This document shows, in pieces, positions 36,667 to 44,666 of a stretch of DNA of 64,000 nucleotides (its first letter is position 1; every line of letters begins with the position of its first letter). This DNA is from an uncultured Deferribacteraceae bacterium. GTDB taxonomy: Bacteria; Chrysiogenota; Deferribacteres; CAMZNJ01. A program made the translations under genes and the position numbers. The DNA lies in NCBI GenBank assembly GCA_947313855.1, contig CAMZNS010000017.1, positions 16,809 through 80,808 on the forward strand. The letters run 5' to 3'. The notes beneath the pieces were generated by a model. That model ran no database searches. It saw only the letters and a list, made by a program, of their open reading frames with translations, and had not been told where the DNA came from.

Positions 36667-38529
36667 CTACTGCTCCTTGTAAGCACTGTTGATCTTAATC
36701 GTTGCCTTCGCCTTAAGCGAGAGTATGAACTCGTCCATAGCAGCAGATCTTTTCGCCGCGATTACTTCTCGACGTGCCCTATCCTCAAACGACCTAAAGC
36801 TTGGTGCACTTGGGTTGTAGTAACTTAAAATCATTTTTACCACAACAGCAGAACCGTCGTCATTAGCAATAACTGTGTTCAGCACCCCACCCTCCTCTAG
36901 GTTGATGAAGTCGTTTACAAGTTTTTGGTCACCCTGAAGCAGGTTGGCAACATTCTCTAAATTGTATGTTGTTAGCTCCCCTCGGGTTCCGATTTCGGGG
37001 TTGTCAAAGTTCGGGTTGGGTGACAGTAGCAGTGACTCGGCGTACTCCTTTGCAAGCATTGCTCCTGCGTACTCTTTGTAGTTGCCCATGAGTGAGCCGT
37101 CGTTTGTTGCCTCTTCCAGTGTTTTCACACGCATTGGTCGGTGCTCAACAAGTGAGACGAAGTAGACGTTGTCGTCCATTTCGAACGACTGCACATCGTT
37201 GAGGGGTGCATCTAGGACAGCGTAGATATCGTTGTTGCCTAGGAAGGTGAGCATGGTTGATTCGTTGATGTTGTTCATCTCTTGGAGTGGCAGGTTGTAG
37301 GTGTCGTTGAGGTAGTATATTCCGCCGTTGTTGTTTGATTCTGCCACAAGGTCGCCCACAGGGTCGAGGTTTTGCGTCAAGGAGGCTTCGTAATCTGCTG
37401 TTACCTGCTGTTTGATGGTGTCGAAATTGAGTGCCTGTTGCTCTGTTAGGGCTTGCAGTTGTGCGATGTAGAAGGCATCATCTTTTTGTGAGAAGAATGC
37501 TGAGCCGTTGTTTAGGCTATTCACAAATGTTAGCTCGACGGGGATATCCCCTTGTGTGAAGCTTCGGTTGTATGTTGGTGTTTCGAGTGTTGTTGTGTTG
37601 CTGAAGAATGTGTTGTAGGTGTTGAAGCTGGCACCGTTGTTGTTTATTGCGGAGATGAAAGCTGTGACTTCGCTTTGTGTAACAACAAGGTCGTCGGACT
37701 TCACCACTAGGGTATTTACAACAAATCCTGCTGGTGTGCTATATTTCTGTATATTTTGTTGGTAGTAGTTTTGTAGTTCGGTGTCTGTTGGTGCCATTGC
37801 TGAGGCTGATTGTGCTATTAGGTTGCTTTTGCTTGTGGTTACAACAACGAGGTCGCCACTTTCCTCCACGGAGTAGTTTGCTATGTTGGCGTTGTAGTAG
37901 TCTTCTAGGATTTTGTCGGAGGCGTCGATTTGTTGGTTAAAGTTTTCTGGGGTGAGGGTAATGGTGTCGATGTTGTAGACGCTGAATACGCCTTTGTAGT
38001 AAGCTTTCAGTTCGTCTTCGTTGGTTGTGATGGATGTTGTTATGAGGCTTTGCACCCTTCCCATTAGCAGGCTGTCTCTGATGATGTTTTCGTATGCTTC
38101 CACAGAGAGTCCGTAGCTGTTGAGGAATCTGAGGTAGTCGGCTTCGTTGAAGTTGTTGATCCCCCCTAGGCTGTTGATGATGGTGTTACCTAGTTCGTAT
38201 TCGGAGATGGTGAGTCCGATGCTTTTGCCGTACTGCCTTACTAGTTCGTCGTCGATGAGTTGTTCGATTGTTTGTAGGGAGAACTCTGTTGTGGTTGTGA
38301 AGTTAATGTTTGCAGGGTTTTGGCTAATATATCGTTGTGTATTTTGTTGCAGTGCGTTTTCGTATTCCACTTGTGTGACGGTGTAGTCGTTTATTTTTGC
38401 AACATACGGTTTGCCGATATCGAGGAAGCTGAAGATCCATGCGAAAAATATGGTACTACTGAACATTATTACCACTACTATTACCACCGCGGTGATAAAT
38501 TTGTGGCTTCTCCGAATATTAATAAGCAT
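36667..38529 (-). CDS. PpiD/SurA-like periplasmic folding factor
   Basis: 620 residues. ATG 38529 has AAGGAG 7 nt upstream. A short cytoplasmic N-terminus (MLINIRRSHKF) precedes one membrane helix (AVVIVVVIMFSSTIFFAW). The SurA_N-like helical domain follows (VTQVEYENALQQNTQRYI, IDDELVRQYGKSIGLTIS). Topology and length match PpiD, a membrane-anchored chaperone for outer-membrane and exported proteins. A canonical parvulin active-site signature is not obvious, so isomerase activity is doubtful. It is directly downstream of the SRP RNA. Confidence 0.7.
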   Translation of the reverse strand: MLINIRRSHKFITAVVIVVVIMFSSTIFFAWIFSFLDIGKPYVAKINDYTVTQVEYENALQQNTQRYISQNPANINFTTTTEFSLQTIEQLIDDELVRQYGKSIGLTISEYELGNTIINSLGGINNFNEADYLRFLNSYGLSVEAYENIIRDSLLMGRVQSLITTSITTNEDELKAYYKGVFSVYNIDTITLTPENFNQQIDASDKILEDYYNANIANYSVEESGDLVVVTTSKSNLIAQSASAMAPTDTELQNYYQQNIQKYSTPAGFVVNTLVVKSDDLVVTQSEVTAFISAINNNGASFNTYNTFFSNTTTLETPTYNRSFTQGDIPVELTFVNSLNNGSAFFSQKDDAFYIAQLQALTEQQALNFDTIKQQVTADYEASLTQNLDPVGDLVAESNNNGGIYYLNDTYNLPLQEMNNINESTMLTFLGNNDIYAVLDAPLNDVQSFEMDDNVYFVSLVEHRPMRVKTLEEATNDGSLMGNYKEYAGAMLAKEYAESLLLSPNPNFDNPEIGTRGELTTYNLENVANLLQGDQKLVNDFINLEEGGVLNTVIANDDGSAVVVKMILSYYNPSAPSFRSFEDRARREVIAAKRSAAMDEFILSLKAKATIKINSAYKEQ

Positions 38530-38589
38530 GCGAGCTCCTTGCAACTGACAGGTTTGGTTGTTTTGATTTTTATGTTTTTTAAAGACAAA

Positions 38590-38683
38590 GGGCAAGGATT
38601 CTAACCACTCGGCGTTGGGGGGTACCGTTGCTACTTTCCAGTCCTGGCGGGGTTATCCTTACCGCCGTTGGCAGACCCTACCC
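38590..38683 (-). ncRNA. ffs: signal recognition particle RNA (small bacterial type)
   Basis: About 94 nt. The conserved helix-8 core is present on the minus strand: CAGG / ACT-GGAA-AGT / AGCA, i.e. the symmetric loop, 3-bp helix and GGAA tetraloop that bind Ffh. The ends GGGTAGGG and CCTTGCCC form an 8-bp closing helix, and GGCGG/CCGCC and other helices fit in between. A promoter with TATAAT lies just upstream and a T-rich CCCTTTGTCTTT follows. With Ffh it targets membrane and exported proteins. Confidence 0.88.
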
Positions 38684-38697
38684 TTCATCAGTCTCAG

Positions 38698-38727
38698 ATT
38701 ATACCACAACTGCCCCCCATTTTACAA
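38698..38727 (-). promoter_or_regulatory. promoter of SRP RNA
   Basis: On the minus strand TTGTAA (38727-38722), 18-bp spacer, TATAAT (38703-38698). The predicted start is a few nt before the RNA's 5' helix. Confidence 0.6.
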
Positions 38728-38781
38728 TAAATTTTACTCAACCCAAAGGAAGATTTCCACTACACCTGATTTACCCCTGAT

Positions 38782-38797
38782 TGGCATCATAATTGCT
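38782..38797 (+). promoter_or_regulatory. sigma-54-like promoter before flgB
   Basis: TGGCATCATAATTGCT matches the -24/-12 consensus TGGCAC-N5-TTGCW except for one base, with exactly 10 nt between GG and GC. The start would be near 38808, 28 nt ahead of flgB. Confidence 0.5.
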
Positions 38798-38835
38798 TGC
38801 ACCTTTTGTGAATATTTTTGCAGGAGTAGTTTGCT

Positions 38836-39240
38836 ATGATTAATATGTTTGATGCACAGCATGTGGATACCCTTCAATACGGGCTCAACACACTGGATGC
38901 CAAACTGGGCACCATCAACAAAAATGTGGCAAATGTGGACACACCCTTCTACAAATCCCTGAAAATCTCCTACGAAGACGTTATGGCTCAACGTGAACAA
39001 GGGGGCGGAGACTTCCTAAACGCCACAAAACTCAACCACCTACAACCACCTACTTTTAACCAAAACCCCGGAAGCTTTGTGAAATACCAAAACAACATGT
39101 CCATACGAAACGACTACAACGACGTTAACATCGACAACGAAATGGTGGAACTATCACAAACAAATATCATGTTCCAAGCCCTAAGCGACATGACCGCAGG
39201 GGAATTCCTCAGACTAAAAACATCCATTCGTGGACGATAA
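38836..39240 (+). CDS. flgB: flagellar proximal rod protein FlgB
   Basis: 134 residues. Part of the rod that joins the MS ring to the hook; exported by the flagellar type III apparatus. N-terminus LQYGLNTLDAKLGTINKNVANVDTPFYK shows the family's ANVDTPxYK motif, and the C-terminus MFQALSDMTAGEFLRLKTSIRGR is typical (both quoted in part: ANVDTPFYK, LKTSIRGR). AGGAG precedes the ATG. First gene of the flagellar cluster. Confidence 0.93.
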   Translation: MINMFDAQHVDTLQYGLNTLDAKLGTINKNVANVDTPFYKSLKISYEDVMAQREQGGGDFLNATKLNHLQPPTFNQNPGSFVKYQNNMSIRNDYNDVNIDNEMVELSQTNIMFQALSDMTAGEFLRLKTSIRGR

Positions 39241-39308
39241 AATACTAGCACACTAACTACGCACACAACCGCACACAACCGCACACACCTGCAAAACGGA
39301 GAACAACT

Positions 39309-39731
39309 ATGCTAAACAATATCAACTTCCTGAAAACAATCGACCTCGCCGGAACAGGACTAAGTGCACAACGAATACGCATGAACGTTATCTCCTCCAA
39401 CATCGCAAACGCAAACACCACACGCGTTCCCGGACAAGACGGACCATACATCAAAAAAGACGTCGTCTTCAAGTACGTCCTCCAAGGGGAACACAAAGGC
39501 GGTGTACAAGTCGATCGTATCGCCGAAGACACAAAACCACCACTACTCAAATACGACCCAACACACCCCGACGCCAACGAAGAAGGATACGTGGCTTTCC
39601 CAAATATCTCACCCGTCGAAGAGATGGTAAACATGATGGAGGCAAGTCGTAGTTACGAAGCAAACGTTACCGTGCTCAACACTGCCAAACAGCTAGCCCT
39701 CAGAGCACTAAACATCGGCAAAAACTCCTAA
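39309..39731 (+). CDS. flgC: flagellar proximal rod protein FlgC
   Basis: 140 residues, rod component exported with FlgB. N-terminal LAGTGLSAQRIRMNVISSN and ANANTTRVPGQDGPY, and C-terminal VEEMVNMMEASRSYEANV, are family signatures. GGAG lies 9 nt before the ATG. The 68-nt gap after flgB contains GCACACAACC repeats. Confidence 0.93.
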   Translation: MLNNINFLKTIDLAGTGLSAQRIRMNVISSNIANANTTRVPGQDGPYIKKDVVFKYVLQGEHKGGVQVDRIAEDTKPPLLKYDPTHPDANEEGYVAFPNISPVEEMVNMMEASRSYEANVTVLNTAKQLALRALNIGKNS

Positions 39732-40100
39732 GGGGAACGGTGACGCGGTGATGACGATGGCGGCGACGCGGTGATGACGCGGTGATGGCGGTGACGGTGA
39801 CGCGGTGATGACGCGGTGATTACGATGACGGTGACGGAAAAAATTTCCCGACAAAACAAAACACACCTGAAAATTACAAGTAGTGCACAGAAATCGGATA
39901 CAAAAATAATTATCAAAACTATTCACATTTTCCAAAAAGTGTGATATATTAGAACAACATAACCGTAGCCGACTTCTAAACAAATACTGAACCAACCACA
40001 GAAGAGAACACTCTTCAAGAAAGAGATAACACCCTTTAAACAAGGTGAACAACCAAGGTTGAACAAACAAAGTTGAACAACCAACAAGTTAACCTGAAAA
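39732..40100. repeat. GTGATGACG tandem array and spacer between flgC and fliE
   Basis: 39739-39837 is an array of GACGCGGTGAT, GGTGACGGTGACG and related words. An AT-rich stretch with a TATATT-like -10 (about 39944) follows. Then come repeated AACAA-GGTTGAACAACCAA motifs up to fliE, which can pair as GGTTG/CAACC. The gap is long for a flagellar operon, so an internal promoter for fliE is possible. Confidence 0.7.
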
Positions 40101-40430
40101 ATGGCGGATATTATGGCTAACATCGACAAAAGTGCTTTCCTACTACCAAATATTAACAACATCGGATCGGCGGCCACAAACACCGCTGCCAAACAAACAT
40201 CCACTACGCCCACTGTCAACTTCTCAGACGTCCTAATGGGAGCCCTGCAAGACGTTAACTCAGCACAACTCACTGCCGACTCAGCCGTGCAAAGCCTTGC
40301 CGCTGGCGAAGCTAACATACAAGATACAATGATTGCACTGCAAAAAGCTGACGTTTCAATGAAGCTGATGCTCGAAGTTCGCAACAAAGTACTCGAAGCT
40401 TATCAAGAGGTAATGAGAACACAAATATAG
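40101..40430 (+). CDS. fliE: flagellar hook-basal body protein FliE
   Basis: 109 residues, the adaptor between MS ring and rod. VNFSDVLMGALQDVNSAQ and MIALQKADVSMKLMLEVRNKVLEAYQEVMR (the family's ALQKADxSxKLMLxVRNKxxxAYxEIMR tail, seen here in parts) are diagnostic. ATG 40101 or ATG 40113 could be the start. Tandem arrays flank the gene on both sides. Confidence 0.92.
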   Translation: MADIMANIDKSAFLLPNINNIGSAATNTAAKQTSTTPTVNFSDVLMGALQDVNSAQLTADSAVQSLAAGEANIQDTMIALQKADVSMKLMLEVRNKVLEAYQEVMRTQI

Positions 40431-40830
40431 TAATCGCTCTTAAAATAGTGTAGGTGGTGGCAGTATTTGTCACCACCATCCCAACCCCCCCCGCAACTTC
40501 CACCGCATCGCCCCCCGCAACTTCCATCGCCAATCGCAATCGCATCGCCCCCCGCAACTTCCATCGCCAATCGCAATCGCATCGCCCCCCGCAACTTCCA
40601 TCGCCAATCGCATCGCCCCCCGCAACCAACAAAAAGTATTCGTAATATTTCTTGTGCCCACTTGCATTTTCTGCAATATCGGTGTACCATTGTGGAAAGG
40701 TTTATTTTATGTGTGTTTCAGCTTTGCACAGCTCATCATCACGGGGGTGATGTGGCTTTGAGGCTCACAACGTACCGTTAGAAGTTTGTTTGAATACTGT
40801 GTGTCAGTATTCTTCGAGGGTGTACAAATT
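40431..40830. repeat. 37-bp tandem array between fliE and fliF
   Basis: A 37-bp unit made of CATCGCCCCCCGCAACTTC plus CATCGCCAATCGCAATCG has full copies at 40506-40542 and 40543-40579, with shortened copies on both sides (40487-40626). The 200 nt after it are AT-rich and lead into fliF; no gene is seen. Confidence 0.85.
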
Positions 40831-42495
40831 ATGAATATTGATAGTCGAAAGCTGTACGAGCAGTTCCTTTCTGTTTACTCCAAGCTGTCTTACATCCAAC
40901 GTTTGTCCATTGTTGTGGCGTCGGTGGCAACTCTTGTTGTTATCGTAGTGCTAATGGTATGGGCGAATGCTCCCACTTACGAAACCCTTTATGCTGAGCT
41001 TGGTGATGGTGATACTGTTGCCATTATCGACGAGCTTGATCGACAGAAAATTCGCTACACCATTACAGACAGCAATACCATTCAGGTTTCTGGCGATAAG
41101 ATCTACTCCTTGCGTCTTGAGTTGGCCAAGCTTGGTCTCCCATCGGGGGGTTCCACATCGGGTTTTGAGCTGTTCGACTCTAGCTCCATCGGTGCCACAC
41201 AGTTCCAAGAGGAGGTTGATTACCAGCGTGCGATTCAAGGTGAAATTGAGCGTTCTATCACCTCCCTTGCTGCCGTGCAAGAGGCTCGTGTTCACGTTTA
41301 TATCCCGAAAAACAATCTCTTCATCCTTGACGAGCAGGAAGATTCCAAGGCATCCATTATCATACGTCTACGTCAGGGCGAAACCTTATCAAGCCAAAAT
41401 ATTCGTGCCATCGCCTACTTTGTTTCAGGGGCGGTACGCGGATTAACATTCGATCAGGTTGAGATTATCGACACACAGGGCAACCTGCTGAGCGACTTCC
41501 TTGGCGAATCCAACAACGCACTCTATCTTACTGCGACTCAGCTTGAGTATCGTCGTAAAATCGAGTCGTCTCTGGAGACCAAACTGAACTCCATGCTTGG
41601 GACAGTTTTGGGTAGTGGCAAGTCTATTGCTAGGGTATCAGTGGAGATGGATTTTTCCAAGCGGGACTCCGTTGTGGAGGACTACGGCGACGAACCCGTA
41701 CTGCGTAGCGAGCACACACTGGATATTAAGTCAACTAGTCGTGGCTCCCAAATTGCTGGCATACCCGGAGTTGAGCCCAACCTTGCTGAACCAAATATCC
41801 TCGACGACGGTCTCTTCAACAACTACTCTCGCGAAGAGCGTACTGCTAACTTTGAAATCGACAAAAGTACGATTTATGAAACACGCAACTACGGTGTTAT
41901 CGATCGGCTCAGTGTTTCGGTCATTGTTGACAACCGTGCCGATACCACATCTGCCACAGCTGGAGCTGTTCGACCTTGGACAGATGCCGAGCTTGTTACC
42001 CTGAGCTCACTGGTTTCCAACGCTGTTGGTGTAGACACTGCCCGCGGAGATACCATTGCGGTGGAAAACCTCCCCTTCGATGTACCCGCGGACTTAACAA
42101 ACTCAGAATTTTTACAGCGGGAGCGACAGATGGAAATAGCAGCATTAATTTTAAAATACCTCACAATTTTAATAATCTCTTTCGCCTTCTACCTAATGAT
42201 TGTTCGACCAATAATGAAGAAGATAGAGGTGGCACAAGAACTTGACGCTAGCATGCTCGGTGAAGATGCCATAGACGCACAGATGCACGCACTCGAAATC
42301 TCCGTCGGCGATAGTAGTGCTTTCCCAAAAAGCCTGAGCGAACTGGAAAACGAAATCGAATCGGAACTGGACGAAAGTCAACCACTCGATGTTGAATCCA
42401 TCAAATCACGGGTAATGCTCAAAAAAATTGAAGAAGCAGCCAACGAAGACCCCGAAATGGTAGTCAATCTTCTTCGCACAATGATCAAGTCCTAG
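40831..42495 (+). CDS. fliF: flagellar MS-ring protein FliF
   Basis: 554 residues. ATG 40831 follows GAGGG. Transmembrane helix 1 (SIVVASVATLVVIVVLMVWA) is followed by the ring-building motifs (YETLYAELGDGDTVAIIDEL, in part; REEVDYQRAIQGEIERSI-like VDYQRAIQGEIERSI, ARVHVYIPKNNLFI), then helix 2 at about residue 437 (LTILIISFAFYLMIV) and a C-tail that binds FliG. Inner-membrane base of the flagellar motor. Normal length. Confidence 0.95.
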   Translation: MNIDSRKLYEQFLSVYSKLSYIQRLSIVVASVATLVVIVVLMVWANAPTYETLYAELGDGDTVAIIDELDRQKIRYTITDSNTIQVSGDKIYSLRLELAKLGLPSGGSTSGFELFDSSSIGATQFQEEVDYQRAIQGEIERSITSLAAVQEARVHVYIPKNNLFILDEQEDSKASIIIRLRQGETLSSQNIRAIAYFVSGAVRGLTFDQVEIIDTQGNLLSDFLGESNNALYLTATQLEYRRKIESSLETKLNSMLGTVLGSGKSIARVSVEMDFSKRDSVVEDYGDEPVLRSEHTLDIKSTSRGSQIAGIPGVEPNLAEPNILDDGLFNNYSREERTANFEIDKSTIYETRNYGVIDRLSVSVIVDNRADTTSATAGAVRPWTDAELVTLSSLVSNAVGVDTARGDTIAVENLPFDVPADLTNSEFLQRERQMEIAALILKYLTILIISFAFYLMIVRPIMKKIEVAQELDASMLGEDAIDAQMHALEISVGDSSAFPKSLSELENEIESELDESQPLDVESIKSRVMLKKIEEAANEDPEMVVNLLRTMIKS

Positions 42496-42578
42496 CAAGC
42501 TCACACCATAACTCTACACACCACTGAGCACCGATTACACTAGGCACACACAAATACTTTGCAGGTAGGTTTTACATC

Positions 42579-43577
42579 ATGCAAGAAGAATTAGGGATCC
42601 AAAAAGTTGCTGCTCTTATGATTGCCATGGGGGAGGATACCACCTCCAACCTTATGTCCTACATGAGCGATGACGAGCTCAACGATTTGTCTCGCCAAAT
42701 AGCCCTCACAAAAGTAGTGCCACCCGAACGACTCGATCGCATCATCGAAGAGTTCTACAACATGATTTTAGCAAAAAAATTCATCGCCAAAGGTGGACTC
42801 GATTACGCCAAAATGGTGCTCATCAAATCACTAGGACCCGAACGTGCACGCAAAATCATCGACCGACTCTCGAAAGTTATCGAACAATCCACCGGATTCG
42901 AATTCCTCTCCAAAGTCGATCCCAAACAGCTGTCCAAATTTATCATCAACGAACACCCACAAACCATCGCCCTTATTCTCGCTCACCTCGAACCCGGACA
43001 AGCCGCATCAGCCTTATCACAAATGACCGACGACCTCAAAGCTGAAGTATCACTGCGTGTTGCTAGCCTCCAAGATATCTCACCATCCGTTGTTCGCACA
43101 CTGTCCACAGTTTTAGAAGAGCGGTTCGAAGCACTTTCAAGCTACAACGTTGAAGTTGGCGGTGTTAAATCTGTTGCCGAAATGTTCAACCGAATGGACA
43201 GAACCACGAGCAAAACAACACTGGGGATTATCGAACGCAACTCACCCGATCTTGCTATCAAAATTCGCGACCTAATGTTCGTATTCGACGATATCAAAGG
43301 GTTCCCACCTGTTGCTATTCAAGAGATTCTCAAACGCGTTGACAAAGAGATTCTTGCCATGAGCCTCAAAGGATCCGACGAAAAAGTGAAAAATACCTTC
43401 TTCGGAAGCATGTCCAAACGTGCTGTGGAAACCATGCAGGAAGAGATGGGATACATGGGTGCTGTGCGTCTCCGAGATGTGGAACAAGCACAACACGAAG
43501 TCGTAAGCATCGTTCGCGAACTAGACGAAGCTGGTACCATATCCATATCAGCTGGCGAAGAAGAAACAGTCGTGTAG
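42579..43577 (+). CDS. fliG: flagellar motor switch protein FliG
   Basis: 332 residues. Forms the C-ring layer that receives torque from MotAB and sets rotation direction. EHPQTIALILAHLEPGQAA (middle domain) and the C-terminal charged torque helix (FDDIKGFPPVAIQEILKRVD, KGSDEKVKNTFFGSMSKRA) are clear. Follows fliF after about 84 nt and precedes fliH by 9 nt. Confidence 0.96.
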   Translation: MQEELGIQKVAALMIAMGEDTTSNLMSYMSDDELNDLSRQIALTKVVPPERLDRIIEEFYNMILAKKFIAKGGLDYAKMVLIKSLGPERARKIIDRLSKVIEQSTGFEFLSKVDPKQLSKFIINEHPQTIALILAHLEPGQAASALSQMTDDLKAEVSLRVASLQDISPSVVRTLSTVLEERFEALSSYNVEVGGVKSVAEMFNRMDRTTSKTTLGIIERNSPDLAIKIRDLMFVFDDIKGFPPVAIQEILKRVDKEILAMSLKGSDEKVKNTFFGSMSKRAVETMQEEMGYMGAVRLRDVEQAQHEVVSIVRELDEAGTISISAGEEETVV

Positions 43578-43586
43578 GTTTATTTT

Positions 43587-44666
43587 ATGATAGTTATTCG
43601 TGGCAAATCACCCAAAAAAGATGACGACAAAGGTACTTTTGAAAAAACCGTTTTCTGTGAAGTAAGACGAGGTGAAGCCGGTATCAACTACATCGACATC
43701 ATGGACGAAGATTATACCAAATCTAACTCCGGATACCGACGTTTCCCCGCAATGCCCGACGGTAGACGATTACCACCATCAAAAATACACTTCGCCGGAG
43801 AACGACTACCCGACGGAAACTCCGACAAATGGTGGGATCTAGAAAACTCATTCCTCGGAAAACAACCACCCGATATCAAAAACCTCGAAACATACCTACT
43901 ACCACTACAAAATAGCGACGACTACGCTTACGACTACACCGGAGCCCTCGCAACAATAGGACTAAACTCGTCCATTGTAGACAACAGAGACACTACCATA
44001 CAAGAAAACAACACCGAAACACAAGAAGACCTAAGCACACTCGTCCAATCCGTCGAAACAAAAATAAACCGTATTGCCGAACTAGAAGCAAACCTCGAAA
44101 CATCTCTAAACGAAAACGAAACCCTAAACAAAGAGATACAAGAACTCAGAGCGGTCATCAAAGAAAAAACTGCCGTGGACATCAACGCCATGGAGCAAAA
44201 CTCATACGACAAAGGATACGCCGAAGCCAAAGAGAAATACGACAGAGAATTCAAAATCGAAGAAGAAAACTACAAAGCAAACCTAGACGAATCCTTGAGA
44301 ATAACGCGAGAAAATATCGACGAAATCAACAACAAACTCAAAGATGTTGACCGTATGATGCCCATGTTTATTCTCGACTTCGTACGCGAAATAATCGGCG
44401 TTGAACGCAAAATTAACGACAAACTAATACTCAATGTTATCAGAAATAATATGGAAAAATTGGAAAGCTTCGCCGAAATGAAAATTGTTGTTAACCCAGC
44501 AGACATGGACACTGTGCAGGAAACATTCCCCGAAATACCCCTAGACAGCTCCCCTGATGTCAGTCGTGGTGGGTTCCGAGTTGAAACTAATATCGGAGAA
44601 GTGGACTTCACCATCGAATCACTGCTGGAAGGGCTACGGGCACAAATTTATGAATCACTTGAGTAA
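43587..44666 (+). CDS. fliH: flagellar assembly protein FliH
   Basis: 359 residues, a soluble regulator that links the FliI ATPase to the export gate. A variable N-terminal ~130 residues precede a long coiled coil (ETKINRIAELEANLETSLNE, then NSYDKGYAEAKEKYDREF). A C-terminal FliH domain ends at LLEGLRAQIYESLE. Its 3' end overlaps fliI by 17 nt. FliH is poorly conserved; position and coiled-coil organisation carry the call. Confidence 0.85.
   Translation: MIVIRGKSPKKDDDKGTFEKTVFCEVRRGEAGINYIDIMDEDYTKSNSGYRRFPAMPDGRRLPPSKIHFAGERLPDGNSDKWWDLENSFLGKQPPDIKNLETYLLPLQNSDDYAYDYTGALATIGLNSSIVDNRDTTIQENNTETQEDLSTLVQSVETKINRIAELEANLETSLNENETLNKEIQELRAVIKEKTAVDINAMEQNSYDKGYAEAKEKYDREFKIEEENYKANLDESLRITRENIDEINNKLKDVDRMMPMFILDFVREIIGVERKINDKLILNVIRNNMEKLESFAEMKIVVNPADMDTVQETFPEIPLDSSPDVSRGGFRVETNIGEVDFTIESLLEGLRAQIYESLE

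Noticed and set aside
38590-38683. tRNA-like structure
   Set aside because: No anticodon or T-loop geometry; the GGAA tetraloop with CAGG/AGCA fits SRP RNA.
40487-40626. CRISPR-like 37-bp repeats
   Set aside because: Units abut each other; the variable part is a length change of the same sequence, not a spacer.
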